Assembly: GCA_050084515.1 (NCBI GenBank)
Contig: CM114275.1
Span: forward strand, 24,800,001-24,864,000
Direction of reading: 5' to 3'
Length of the DNA: 64,000 nt
Source of the DNA: Blasia pusilla
Lineage: Eukaryota > Marchantiophyta > Marchantiopsida > Blasiales
A program made the translations under genes and the position numbers. Each line of letters begins with the position of its first letter. Positions within the stretch are counted from its first letter, which is position 1. Shown here one piece after another: positions 42,670 through 55,673 of the stretch. A model generated the notes under the pieces. The model was not told the origin of the DNA. It saw only the letters and a list, made by a program, of their open reading frames with translations, and did no database searches.

Positions 42670-45600
42670 GCCAAATTAGCAAGGATAAAAGATGGTTACG
42701 GTGCAAAGTTTGGATGGAGGTCTGATTATAGAGATAGATGGCGATGCACGGCATACCTACATATTCAAGACGTATGGTGCGGACAATGAACTTGCCCTAA
42801 AACACACACCCACAGGGAGCAGATGTCGGGTACTAAATAGGCTATTTGGGAAGCTTCATGGCCAGAAATTCCAAGTTGCGTTGGAGACGTAACCTTGCGA
42901 AGTGATACTCCACATGCCTTGTTGTTTTCGGCCCAAAATTCCGATTCATAACAATGACCTATTCAATAAAATTGTGTTTATCCACATTCTAATCACACAA
43001 CAAGAATCTCTTGATTTTTCGGATGAAACAGGACCCTCTGTTGTATAACATATGCCATGAAGACGTCAATTTAGATTAATCACCATAAATATTTGCCTTC
43101 GTATTGCGCTTTGAAGTTCACAATGGCCATGAAATTTTGTGGTGTGAGAGAATTCCTGATTGTAAAATTTCAGACTTGAAAATGATCCCTGAATCGCTCT
43201 GGTCGCTCTCATTTGCCGATCCCAAAACGAATGAACTTTCAAAAAAAATTCGCGTTGCCTAGCCCAACCCCAACCCCAACCCCTGCCGGTAACGTGACGG
43301 CGGTGCGAAAAACTCCTACATACGCAGCGTTCGGAGCGTAGATGTAGTCCGCATTGATGGATGGAAATGCTGCATTGGTGCGCATAGAGAAGAGAAGAAC
43401 GTGGCGAAAGTTAACGGTCCAAGGTCCCGTAGCGATCTGGTGCCGCTCTCCACATCGGGCTCTAGGCGGAGTCGGCGGACGGGAACTCGCGCGAATCCGG
43501 CGAGTTCAATCAATCATGGTGTTTTCCTTCTTGCGTGTCATTGGTTTGTGCGAACGCGGCGGTCGTTTCGATGGAAAGGGTCTTTGGATATCAAGGAACA
43601 ACAATTGTAGTCGATTCTTTGTCTCATCGAGGGATCGTATAGGCTAATCGATTGACTGTTGTCATTGCTTGCGGTACCGGCCATCGTTCCATGTACCTTT
43701 GAAATGGCAAATCTCAGTACTTTTGAGGATTATTTTCAAGAGCGGATATCGATAAAGATGGCAAGATCGGTGGTGCAGAGGCGGTGGGATTTTTCAGGCG
43801 CAAACTTGCCTCAACATGTTTTAGCCAAGGTGTCAAATTCTTCTCTGTGCGACTCAGAGTGCGCAGTTGTGGTTGGTCACTGGGACCCTAAACCCTCTCT
43901 GAGGACTACCCTTCATGAGAAGATCATCACGCTGCCATAGCCAAGAGCAATTTTCTTCTGGAGAGCTATCTGTTGATCGGCTCAATAGGTACTATTTCCG
44001 TTAATGGAGTGCTTTTCCTCTTGACGAAAATATCAGTGTGTCTGGTAATTTGTTGTCTATTACAGGTCTCTGATTCTTTCTGCAGTGTTGCAAATGCATA
44101 CGGCTTGAGTGTGCAACGAGTACAACATTACTCTCCCGTTTCCACAATGTCCTATTTCCACAACGGGATGTCTCGGGACGTTTTGCATTTTGTTATTGAT
44201 CGTTTTGAAGCGGTGGTTTTTGGTTGGACGGTTGGTTGGGTCAATTCGTTAACAGACATTACTTGTGGAGTTGACAATCTTATTAGTGGCTTTTGTTCGT
44301 GGATTTGAGAGTTATAGGGTCATTGCTTTGATACCTGCAAGACATGGAAGCCCAAAATCCTGGCAAGATACTCCCTCTCAATCCTGCCTAGACCAGATGA
44401 TCGTCTTCTCCGCAGTCTCGTAGAGCAAGTTTCAATTCTTAAAATCCGTAAGCTTTCCAAAGGTCGGGCGGAAAGTATCCCTCACGCGAAGATCCCAAAT
44501 CCATCTCTCATAGCCATCATCAGACCCCACATGCCTTCAATCAGCGCCATCGCGCCTACTGGGAGCCCCACATTGTAATCCTCATGTTTCACGTCCGGGA
44601 TTGAGAGAACGTGCAACGATTTTCTCGTTATGTTGATTCACTGTATTGCAATTGCAGGAAGCATGCACACAACACATACAGAATACAACCAGGGTCAGGA
44701 ATCCAGCGTGCGGATCTCTCGATTCCAAACCTGACTCGTTCCGAATGCTATGCGTGATCGACTCGTGCTAACCTGGTGCAAAGCGCACATAGCCAGAATA
44801 TTAGAGTACTTATTTCACGCCAGTAAAAGCGGTTCACTCAATTTTTTGCTCAATCACAGATGGCACACATTTGATCTGAGTAGCACATAGCTCGTAGGAA
44901 TGGTGGTTCTAGATATTTCCTCACTTCAGCTGGCGGCAATTTTCTCTGCAGCAGCTCCCTCATGCTCCAAACTTAGCTCGATTGCAGCGCATCCACACGC
45001 TCCACTCCACTTGCTCCACTGTCAAAATAGTAGCCGATACAGACCCGTCTCTCCCTTCTTGACTCTTAAGCCTTTTATCGACTCTAAAGAATGATCAAAG
45101 ACTACCAGGTGTATGGCTCCCTCTGGAAGATGCGATTTAGCACATAGAGGTATCAAATCAAATCAAATCGACCACAAACATTCAACCAATGGAACCGGGG
45201 CACAAGTCAGAAAATAAACCGTATGGGATAGAGTCCCCATAAAATAGCTAGATTTTAAGAAACGTTCAAAGAGTTTCCTCTTTTATTTCTGAACTGACAA
45301 GTGTCCCATTAAAATCCCAAAAAAACTTGACTCATTCAGAAATAAGCCGGTGGAAAATTTTCACATAAAAGTCCACGGAAGATTTCTCGTAGATTTGATT
45401 TTGATTTTTTTTGAACTTTTTCTGCTAAGCTACCATTATAGATGATTATTTATGGAGGGCTTCACTTCTTTTGGGAAATTTTTTTTCCAAAAGAGGTAAC
45501 CCCCCTTCCTCTATAGATAGTATAGATTTTGAGATTGGTGACCCATTTTAACACTAAAAAAATTGGCTTGGGGTTTTTTTTTAGGCGACAAGGCATCATA

Positions 45601-46511
45601 GGCTCCTTCTTTAAGTATCAAAGGTTGTCACCTCTCCGCACATGCCAATTACTAGTTATCATTAATTGATATTTCAAAATTAGTATTTCAACCCTTCTCC
45701 GAAATGATGTGTGCTTTGATTTTAAATCTCCACCGCCACCACTTATATTGTCATTGATCCATTGTCACAATTTCCTATTTGAAGAATATATTAAAAGATG
45801 GTTTTCAAATTTGTCTCCACTTTCAGACAAGGAAAAAAGTTTAAAAACCTCTTCGACAAATTTTCTAAAGTATTAAATATTTTACGTTCAGGCCTATGGA
45901 CCAAATGGGGCGCCTTTGAGAGGGTAAGTTTTAGGTTTGAGAACACTCTCACTCTGAAGTTTAACGGTGTGGTGGTTTCAGGACCCCTAAAGAGTGGCAA
46001 GGCGTAGTGTACAAGAGAGAGCGCGTATTAATCATGTAGACATAAGAGTAGTGCGAAAGTAGGAGTCGCTCAACAGAAAGACCTCATTCCAGAGTGGATG
46101 AAGAAGAAGAGTGCGCACCAAACACCCTGAGGTCCATAACTCACTCCTTCACCGATGCAGTTGTCTAGTACAGAAGTTAGACCAGTTTATTTCACATAAG
46201 CTCGAAGGCTTTGAGAGCCGGGAGGGTATGCATGCCTCGAGCCACCTCCAAGGAGTCTGTTCGACTGAGGGTCATACCGACGGCACTCGAATCAAAGCCG
46301 GCCTTATACACAAAGACGAGTCCCGTTATGAAATATCCCGAGCGAAGCAGGGCCCGAACCCGCGTTCGTGATTATATAATGCTACAACAAATGCAGGGGC
46401 AATTTTCCTTCGGCCCCGAACTGAAGTTAACTAACTCGACGTCATAAGATACAAAAAGGACACTTTACAATGAAGGGCGACACCTTCGCTCTAATATACT
46501 CTTCACATCAC
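42670..46511. other. Unassigned intergenic stretch
   Basis: Short open readings (42692-42892, 43354-43647, 43659-43940, 43973-44308, 46111-46371) have no motif I recognise. 43.3-43.6 kb is GC-richer; a CCCCAA run of three units lies near 43263-43282. A T-arm-like stem near 46341-46364 is discussed among rejected items. Confidence 0.45.
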
Positions 46512-49034
46512 TCAAAACTGGCAAGATGTTCCAAGTCTCTGGAGTCTACTCTCATTCTCCACCTTGCGCTCGGCAAACACTTCCGGCAGCAGCTCCTCAA
46601 ATAGGCTCAAAAACCGGGGCCATGCTTTGGATTCCATGGCAGGGAGTTCCAGAGTCGAAGGTCCACCCTCCGTACTCTTCCGGGTCATCTCAAAAGCTGA
46701 TGCAGCACCTCTCAATCCAATCACTCTTCTTGCCTCATACTGGTTGTGGTATCTATGCTTCTGACTGTTCAAGCTCACGCTTCTTGGCGGGGCTCCCAAG
46801 TGCCGAGGCATGTAAGCCCCACCACCAGTCAAGCTGGCTGAGGGCATGAAGTTCTTGTTTTCGTAAGGTGGGGGAGGAGTTTTGTAGCAGCGGCCCTTCG
46901 GAGTGGACATGGGAGAGGGGCAGTCTGCGTCCTCATCCACGCGCTCCATCTCCAAGACTCCAGACATTCCTTTCCGTAAACTACCCACTCTCGGAGACGA
47001 CATGGGAGAAACGCTGAATTGAAACCCTCCACTCAAACCTCCGATCACACTAACTGGAGAGCAAATTCCTCCGCGGTAGTGGACGGGAGAGTGCAAGGAA
47101 AGCGAAGACAAATTCTCACGGACGACACTCCAGGGTTCGGCATCTTCATGAATGTCGTCGACCTGAAATTGCTCGTCTTGATCAATGTTGAAGTCTCCCT
47201 CGAAAGAAGGTTCATCAAAAGATCCTGCCGGAGACAACTCGTCCTCTAGCAAATATTCACGTTCGAGCTTACATGCCAGCATACAAACGCTCTCAAGCTT
47301 ACTTGGCTCCTCTTCCATACCACAAAGTTCACGGCTCATCATGCCACCAATTTCTGCCAGAGTCAGACCAGCTGCGGCACCTCTTTGGAGAAAAACAGTG
47401 CAGATAACTAGAATCTGGAGGCATGAGTCTCTAAGAGCCCGAGAGAGCTCTTTCTTCAACATCTCCACTTCTTTGAGAGGATCAAGGGCTGCAATGTACT
47501 GAAGTTCCTCCTCTGAGAAAGGTATAGATGCCTGTGGCCAGTGCAGCCACTCAAAGTATGGATCTTCCAGCGTTTCTGGCAGACAAAGACCATGGTCAAT
47601 GGGAACCAAGGTGACAGATTCATCTCCAAGAAGGCGTGTCCTTCCCCATGTCGTAGACTCAGCCCCCCGAGCCTCCTCTCCCACCAGCTTCCTCACAAGA
47701 ATGTTACCAGCATGGCGATCAGTGTTCAGAATTCTCACATCCAAAATACCGATTCGATGGACCTCGGAAACGGGAAACCTGGATGTTCCATGCTCGCTAG
47801 CGTCATAATCATGTTTAGCATACTGCTGATATGAGCAGATCTTTGCAACTGGAACTGGGCTCGCCACCTTCTGCATACCAACCACAGAGATGTAACTTGT
47901 GAGCACCGGGGATTACATACTGTAATATGTATCTCGGAAGACGTTCAGTTGTAGGATCTTATGCATTGTCACATTAAATAGAACCTTGCATGCGTTGGAC
48001 AAGCGCTGACAAATGTGCACGTAGCCAACAGAGACAAAACCCTCATTCTTCTTCGGGATTTGTGCCGCAGACAGCCAGATGAAGCATTGCACCAAGAACA
48101 CGAAATGTCCCATTCGATACCACAAGCATCATTCTAGTGGTTGTACAGGAAAATCCCATCCCAAAGGCAGCCGACATTCCTATGATTATGAAGTCGAATA
48201 AATACTCCTTATCTATCCCAAGTATTCACTAACGTCGCTTACCGATGCGTCGGCGTTCACGTTGAAAATGGGGTGCACCGCTTTCACCAGAACGGTAGCA
48301 GGTACTTGAGCGAAGTGGTCGTGATCCAAGAGATAAGCAGCAACCTCGCGCACCCCTGTCTCGCCCACTCGTATTGACCTCTTCAACCCCGGCTGACCCA
48401 GAATTTTCCCCACAAACCCTTTAGGATTGTTGGGAGCGAATGGCTCCTCATCGGTGGGTTTTACAATGGCGGCATTCTCACCTTTTCGGTTGCGGAAATA
48501 ATACGCTCCTCCCAGGCCCCCACTCGCTGGATAAGGCTGGATCCCATTCTCAATCGCCTTGATAGTCTCCCTCAACAAATTCTTGATGCGGGAACTGACG
48601 CTCTTTCCACCCACGATCTCAAAAGCGTGATTGCCGAACTTAGGTTTCGGTGGCCCATCCCTCACGGTAGGGGAGAGGCATGGCGTTGAAGAGCTTCGAC
48701 GAAGACTGCCTCTGGTCAAGAGAAGAGGTGAGTCGTGCGTGACTACACTCAGATCCTTTTCCAGAATATGGTCACCGAATGTAAGAGCACTATTCTCAGT
48801 TGGAACGCATAGAGCTTCTTGCACTTTCTTCTTCACAGATTCTACCTTGTCGGCCCGGTCCACCTCGATGCCAACTACGTTACCAGTGTCAATTTGGACA
48901 AAAATTCGCCTTCTTCCAGTTTGTCTAGCACCTACGCTTGGCATGTGGCCACCAGAGGCGCCTTTCCAAAGGGCTCCATCAGGAACTGCCACAGGTGCTT
49001 GGATCTGTACCGGGCCTCTCACGTGTGGAGGCAT
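46512..49034 (-). CDS. PI4KG: Phosphatidylinositol 4-kinase gamma with ubiquitin-like domain
   Basis: Two exons on the minus strand, 49034-48243 and 47870-46512, with a 372-base GT-AG intron (donor TCG|GTAAGC, acceptor ATGCAG|AAGGTG) in phase 0, encode about 716 residues. Residues about 43-108 are a ubiquitin-like domain (RRIFVQIDTGNVVGIEVDRAD to LLLTRG). The PI3/PI4-kinase fold follows. It has a G-loop region GGLGGAYYF at about 172-180, KPTDEEPFAPNNPKGFVGK with the ATP lysine at 192, and GETGVREVAAYLLD. The catalytic block RILNTDRHAGNILV has Asp315 and Asn320, and PIDHGLCLPE has the metal-binding Asp near 356. PHWPQ-like family text (YFEWLHWPQASIPFSEEE) follows. The C-terminal 250 residues are Ser/Pro-rich with an acidic patch (DFNIDQDEQFQVDDIHED). 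Plant type II members are often reported as protein kinases as well as, or instead of, lipid kinases. All key residues are present, so it should be functional. Confidence 0.95.
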
Positions 49035-51990
49035 TTTTCTTGGTCTCCTCCGGACGTCCTAGTATTGATCCCCAGCTCCCTCCTATCAATCCCACTCCCT
49101 TCGCAAGCTCAACTTGTGAACATAGGAAGGGAAGAGAAACTGGAACACGCTCCGCACAATAATGGATTTGTGGGAGCCTTACTCAGTACACTTCAAATTG
49201 AAGAGAGCCAGTATCCAATGTGTATCTTCCTGTTGTCTATCCTATCGCATGTATCCACATTCGGGAACCTCAATCAAGTTCCCCAACTACGTTTGCACAG
49301 AAAGTATTTGTAGTACGTGCACGCTCATCTAAGTACTAGACAGCAAGCCGACTTGAGCTTCGGTTCTATCCTCGATTTTTTCGTCCTCTTTTCTCCGACT
49401 TGCAGGCCACCGAGACAACCACTCCTCACCTATCCCAACAGGATCGGCGCCTCACAACGTAGTCTCCTCACTCTCTACCATGCATCAAAGATGACGTTCT
49501 CGCACACCCTCTCAATCTGCCTGCACAATGTTGGATCAAAGCAAGTGCTCGATCTTCAAATCATATCATGCGATGTATCGAACAGCTTCCCGCTGTTTGG
49601 TAATTGGCCGATCACAAAGAGTCAAGAAATGAAGCTGAGCACCTCCTGCGGCAGCTGTGGAACTTCAGAGACTTATACCGCTCCTTCCTGCTGGACTTTA
49701 CTGTGAAAGCCTCCCCACCAATGCTGATGAAGTTCAGTTGATCGGAATTCAAACCACCGATATCCAGTACTATGGTCCCGTCCACGAGAAAATTTATCTT
49801 TCGATCGCCGGTTCCTCACTTTCGCATCCACCTTGAAGGTCGTGAAGGCTTACTATTCGTACAACCTTCTCTCCAACTCCCTGATCAATGCACTGTAAAC
49901 CCTTTTGGCTTCGGGCCCTAATCTTGCAGTTCTTCTCTTCGTACCCTTTCGGCTTCGGGCCCTAATCTTGCAGTTCTTCTCTTCGACACAAACCCCAACT
50001 CTGCTCCAAATGCGGCCTTCTTTCCAATCAAATCGGGACTGGCGAATCAATCATAGGAAGATTTCGAGTGACACGATAGTCAATGCCAGGGCAGCTTCGC
50101 TCCCGATGTTGCTCCTCGTCGCTACAAGCTCGAATACGAAGTGACGGAGGAGAAAGAAAGGCTCACGCACTGGACACTCCACGCTTGCCTCTCTTTGACG
50201 ACAATCTGAGAAGCACTCTGCAAAGCGACATTCATTTGGCTTACAAACCCCTCCCGAGAGTTATCTTCATGACATGACTTAGAGAGCTGTGGGCCTGCCT
50301 GGCCCTCGGGCCAGAAAACCCCTGACGCTCACATAACCCTTGCAACACTGGTGGCCTGAGTATCCATGATCGCCGATCGCTCTGTCGTCGGAAGGTGGGC
50401 CAATGCTCCAGACGACACTGAGACTCAATCTCACCTTCTAAAGCCCCAATACTCGGACGCGTTGATCGACTCTATTGCCTCCACTGCGGCGTGTTCGCAG
50501 AGGAAGACCGACCTCCAGCACCGCACAACGCAAGCGCCCGAACCCTCCAAATGCTCGCCACTCCTCCACAAACTCGTGCATAAACTACCCCTTCCACGAC
50601 AGGAAAGAGTCGCTGCCTGCTCCGCCAACCAAACCACCGACCTCAGCCCTCCGACCCCCGCTTCCTCTCCAATCCTCCCCTGACGGTATGACAGTAATCC
50701 TCCAAAGCCTCATCACGCATCCATTGTCCGCCGAGAGCCCTCCCAGAGAAAATGCGAACAGAAAACCTCGGAAGAGAGCAGCACTGAGAAGGCGAAGGAC
50801 ATAGGTACGAATGAAAGATCACCGATCGGACGCCACACCAAGAATTGGCAGCCGAACCGAGAAAGAACGCATGAAAGAGGTGGCAAAGAAGTGTAGAACG
50901 CAAATGGGAGGAGGGATGAATCACTTCATGCAATGAGACCCAAGGGACGAAGAGCCACTTCGCCGAGCGGCCCTCCGTGGAAGAAGCCAAACGCAATTTC
51001 ACGAATGGAGGCTCAAACGCGTAGGCCTCGGAGATGCTGGCTCCTGCCTCCCTGACGACGCGAAGGAGAGGATTGATCAGTAGCTTCCCTCGCCGCGCTG
51101 GAAATGCCTCGGAGTCTTGGACACAGGCGAGCAGTGCACAGAGCGCAGAGCGAAAAGCGGAGAGGTGGGGGGTGGAGAGAGAGAGAGAGAGTCTCTACAA
51201 TGCCAGGGAGACCGGGCCCTTTATCGCTACTAACAGGACTCCTTAACAGAACAGTCCTAACTTAGGGGTAACACCGGCGCTAACCTATCCTCCACAACCG
51301 GCTCTGCTCCGCTGACCGGGAGAAGCGCCTGGTCAAGAGGCGCACCGTTTAGCCCGCGGTTCTTCCAACAGTGACCGGTAGCGTTCCTCCGCTGACACAC
51401 CCCACGGGCTGCTCCTGACCCACCCGGTCGTCGTCCTCCCAGAGAAGAGAAGAGAAATAAAATAAAACAAAACAATCGGCTCTTTGGGACGACGGTCGCA
51501 CACGGAGCGTCCGCTTCCATCCCTCTGTCGGGAAAGGGTATAATCAGAGCCCTCCTGCATCCGGCTCCGGAAGTGTGGCAGCGACTCTAAGTAGGACCGG
51601 TGACCCGGGTCACGAACTGACGCCCGTCGGATAAGACAGGACGACGACACGTCACGGCTGAGCCAGTGCCCGGTCACGACCGGGTGAGAATAAGCCATGC
51701 GTTTGAACGCGGATTCGGTTACCGGTAGAGATCCGCTACTCGCGGATGCCGACAACTGTGGTGCGAGTTAACACGCGTGTGCTTCGCTTGCCTCCAAACC
51801 ACATGTGTCGAACTGTGGAGGCGGAGCCGAATTACCACTGTACCAAATGTAGCTACTCCACTCCTCTAACTTTAGAGCCGGTGTCATGTAAACTCCGAAC
51901 TTATCCACCCAGCCTAACCCACCCCACTATTTCTCGCTCTGACTACAGTCGCACTTACGGAGTCGTTAGACCGAAGCTAAAATTAGCTCC
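49035..51990. other. Upstream region of the PI4K gene; unassigned GC-richer sequence
   Basis: The first few hundred bases should hold the PI4K promoter and leader; no clear TATA word was seen. A 43-bp tandem duplication lies at 49899-49985. Near 49700-49800 one plus frame reads ADEVQLIGIQTTDIQYYGPV then HEKIYLSIAGSS before a stop, which looks protein-like but I cannot name it. Other open readings on both strands (50366-50804, 51333-51755) show no motif. A GA run lies at about 51176-51191. Confidence 0.4.
49899..49985 (+). repeat. 43-bp tandem duplication
   Basis: CCCTTTYGGCTTCGGGCCCT followed by AATCTTGCAGTTCTTCTCTT occurs twice in direct succession with a period of 43. Confidence 0.9.
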
Positions 51991-54900
51991 ATTTCAATGG
52001 TGATGGCCCGAACATGGCAGCCACGAGACAAAGGCTTAATTTGGCAACAACGACCCTCCCCTATTCAACCTCTTGATGATTGTGGGAAGGACCTCGTCCT
52101 CGCTTTTCAACTTCTTAGGACTCCAAACTTGCCTTCGCTTCGTTGTTTGGAACTTGGAAAGGCTTTCTTTCTTGGAGGCTCTTATGGTGGTAACATTTCT
52201 TCGGGACTACCGGTGGTTTTGGTTTTGGAGAGTGTTTCATGTGAGTAAGTCCTGGTTTGTTTCGCTCGTGTACATTCGTGTCGTGCATGAGCTTGATAAT
52301 CACCGGATCCATGTGGGGAGCGGGTTCCATGCAAGTAAGGAGATATTGATATTGGAAGTAAACAAAACCTTACATCCGAATGTAAGAAGCTCAAAGTCTT
52401 GGTTTGTTTCGACGAGTTTACTCACGTGTCATGAGCAGAACCAATAATCATATTTCCCCAAAAAAATAGAAACGCGGTCTGTGGCCCTTTGAGAGGGGCG
52501 GGAGATAAAGTAATTAGTGAACAAGTGTGGAGGACACATGGATAGCCTAGATGGAGAGGAAACAAATGGGGAGTGTCTATAGGGGCCATAACAAAAAAAT
52601 TTGCTCGTATTATTAAATTTTTTACTAGCCCACTTCCATATGTCAATCCGATATGTGTTTATAAATCAATGAACAATCCTCCATTGATATTATCTATCTA
52701 GACACCACCCTATAATTACCTGAAAATTACATCCAACTTTTTGGTGGTAGTCATCGCATGGGATAAAGTGCTAACACTTGGATCTATGAAAAATGTTCTT
52801 TTCACAACTTAGTCTTTGTGGGACTTTGAGTAGTCTTATTACATGCGCTTCCTACACAAATTGGTTACCAAATTTCTATCTCTTCTTCCTTAATACACAT
52901 GGGTCTTTTAATCCTTCCCTCTAAATGTGCACCTTAGAACATCCACACTGATTGCAAGTGCATTTGAATCCTTTTCGATGTGAGTCACAAAAGAATCCCT
53001 ACCTCCATTTTGTATACAACTCAAAAAAATCCAGAACATTATATTTTTATCCACCTCGACAAAATGAGCCATTCTATATTGTCCATTATAAAGTTGTCAT
53101 ATAAATGAAACAAATCTCTCATGCAACCATGTAAGTTTTACTATTCAATTTTTTCATTGCCACCCCTTAAATTATATATTACTTTCAATGCCCCCTCCTC
53201 ATTGGCACAACTATGATCCCCAAGACTATAAGTCATTGATCATTTGCGTTGTAGACCTCATCATTTCCTCTCCTACTCCAAACTTGGGCATCATCATCAT
53301 ATGATTGAGATTCTTTATGATATCCAGTCCATTGCACTTGCAACATGGCTCAAAAGTTCTATTTTCTTACACTTGCAAGTGAGCTACAATTCAGTCACAA
53401 AATGCTTGAAAAGTTGCTAGTCACTTGCATGTGCTTGTGAGTCTATTTATTGACTTGTAACTTACTCACAAAATGGTCGTAGAATAGTGATACAAAATCC
53501 AATCCAAGTAGTAGTTTTGGACTTGCAAGACTCTTGCAAGGGCTCACAAAGAAGGGGGTTTTTTCACTTGCTAACTAGATTTTTTTTGCTGCTTTTTTGT
53601 GATTTTGGAGTCAAACAAAATTATCTACAAGCCAATTTTTCGAGGGGGGTTTGACTCCATCCCAACAAGATTAGGGATGGCTTTGCTTTTGTCTTCTCCT
53701 TCGTTTCTTGTAGTTTAGATAGGATAAATTTTGAAAAAAAAATACTATAAACTTCACTAATCCATACATCCTTACACATTAAAAATAAATTATACCCACA
53801 AAATTTCAAGACCTAACTCCACCATGGATGGAAACTAGTTATACAATAAGAAGAGGAGTCTTATTATGATAAAGGTAGGAGGAAAAGTGAGAATGAAATG
53901 GTTTGGAGGCGAAAAGAGACTTTATGGCAAAGCAATCAGTTTCAAGGCTCCTAAATGATCAATACGAGTGCCAAGACTCGCAAGCGTATCATAGGTTGGG
54001 AGTCCAACTCCAATGAGAGTATGAGAAGCCAAAATACACGACTTTGACTTGCCATCACATTTACAAGTCCATTGAAAATTTGCAAGTCATGGTAATGGCA
54101 GTGATATAATATTTTTCAAGACTTGCAAACCGATGGTGACTCGCTAGGCTACATGGATTCACAATGGACTCACAAATTGGAAGTCGCAATTGACTTGCAA
54201 AGTAGCTACATTTGGAAAAATTGGACTCAGCATGCACCCACAATTACTAGTAGTATATCAATATGTACATCACATAGTGGACTTTATGTTGGATTACTAC
54301 CGCAACATGAAGGCTTTCTCATATAAAGCCCAATAGAGCTTGGATATTTGAAATCTATGTTATCATACTCAACTCCAATAGCCCCAAAAAATCCTCAATC
54401 ATGTGATCTCTCGTGTTTGCACTAAAATCTTCCCAAGTAAGTCTACAATACTATAAACACATGTTTGCATTTTCCTCAATCTAAAGCCTCCCAATTTGTG
54501 CTTCTCCTTAAATCGATGATCTATGGAACTTCAAGAATGAAGGAATAAATTTTTAGATTTTGTAGTTAACAAATCCTAGATATGCAATTCTTGAATTGGC
54601 ATTTGACACCATCAATTTTATTGTGGAAAAAGGATGATTTATAATTGATCAATGGGTTAATCATGTATCACATGTCTTGGCAAAGTTAATGCTAGCTTCT
54701 TTGCCTACTTTTCATGACAAAACCACATCTACGTAGGAATTGATCTTTTTTATTAATAATGTAAATAACTTTTCCCATTGAGTAAGAATTGATAGAGAAA
54801 GTACCCAAGTGAGAAAATTGAAAGGTCCTTTAGATAATATTCCAACTATGATAGAAATTAATTTCAAAGTCGAAGAAATCATTAGAAGTTAGCTGAATTT

Positions 54901-55288
54901 TGGGAATCCATTATCGGGTTAAGTATTATATATTGCCAAAGTTACAAGTTTTTGGCTACTTTTCTATCAATAGCAGCACATTAGTATATTTAGGGGCATT
55001 TTGGATGGGTGCTTGAATGTGGCCTGCTTTTATTGGAATATATGACTGCCTACAAAGGTGCTAGAGACCATTGTTCTACACTTGTTGGACAAGTTGTTGT
55101 AGCTCTTGAATGAGTTTCTATTTATTGATGATAGAGTGATTTAGGGCACCACCACCATTATAGTTGAGAATTATTAATTAAGAAGTATTTTATCAAAGTG
55201 TCCTTGATTTAATTATCTTCGTTGGAAAGAAGTTTCATTAGGAACTATAACCAAAAAAACACAAACTCAAATATTGGAGCTAGATGCA
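51991..55288. other. AT-rich repeat-like sequence, no gene
   Basis: No protein motif recognised. From about 53330 to 54210 the words ACTTGCAA, TTGCAAGT, ACTCACAAA and GTGAGTC recur more than ten times in both orientations. A related cluster lies at 59.2-60.7 kb. Confidence 0.45.
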
Positions 55289-55445
55289 ATCTATATTATC
55301 ATGGGAGAGTGTCTTTTTGATTTGCAAACACCTCTATGTTTGACACATGGCAATTGGATAGCTAGAAAATGTTTCACATGCGACAGGCAGCAAGAACAAA
55401 TTTGAATTTATGTGCGGCATCATTAATCCCTTCTCTTCACGGCCT
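55289..55445 (+). mobile_element. Short nonautonomous element, copy 1 (MITE/Helitron-like)
   Basis: Starts ATCTATATTATCATGGGAGA and continues TTTGATTTGCAAACACC, TTGACACATGGCAA, GAAAATGTTTCACAT and GAATTTATGTG. The same order is found in the element at 55505. Its right end is less clear than that of copy 2. Confidence 0.5.
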
Positions 55446-55504
55446 ATACACTAGCTCTTCAAACACTTTTCATTTTGCGTGCATCGCACAAGCACCTTCT
55501 CTAT

Positions 55505-55673
55505 ATCTATATTATTATGGGAGAGTGCCTTCTTGATTTGCAAACACCTCTCTGCTTGACAGATGGCAACTGGGCAGCAAGAAAATGTTTCACATACTAC
55601 GGTAAGTAAGAAAAAATATGAATTTATGTGCAATATCATTAAATGGAAAACTCTCCTTTGTTAATAGTATATA
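55505..55673 (+). mobile_element. Short nonautonomous element, copy 2, with inverted-repeat-like ends
   Basis: Begins ATCTATATTATTATGGGAGA and ends with CTCTCCTTTGTTAATAGTAT, whose reverse complement (ATACTATTAACAAAGGAGAG) resembles the start. The length of about 170 bases and AT-rich ends fit a MITE or a minimal Helitron-type derivative. It shares its whole length in order with copy 1 and its first 23 bases with 41947-41969. Confidence 0.55.

Noticed and set aside
46341-46364. Minus-strand GCGGGTTCGGGCCCTGC resembling a tRNA T-arm
   Set aside because: No matching acceptor stem, D-arm or anticodon arm could be built in the 70 bases beside it.
48472-48480. GGCATTCT within the PI4K exon as a further site of the 12-bp word
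   Set aside because: Only eight bases match, it lies in conserved coding sequence, and it is isolated from the cluster.
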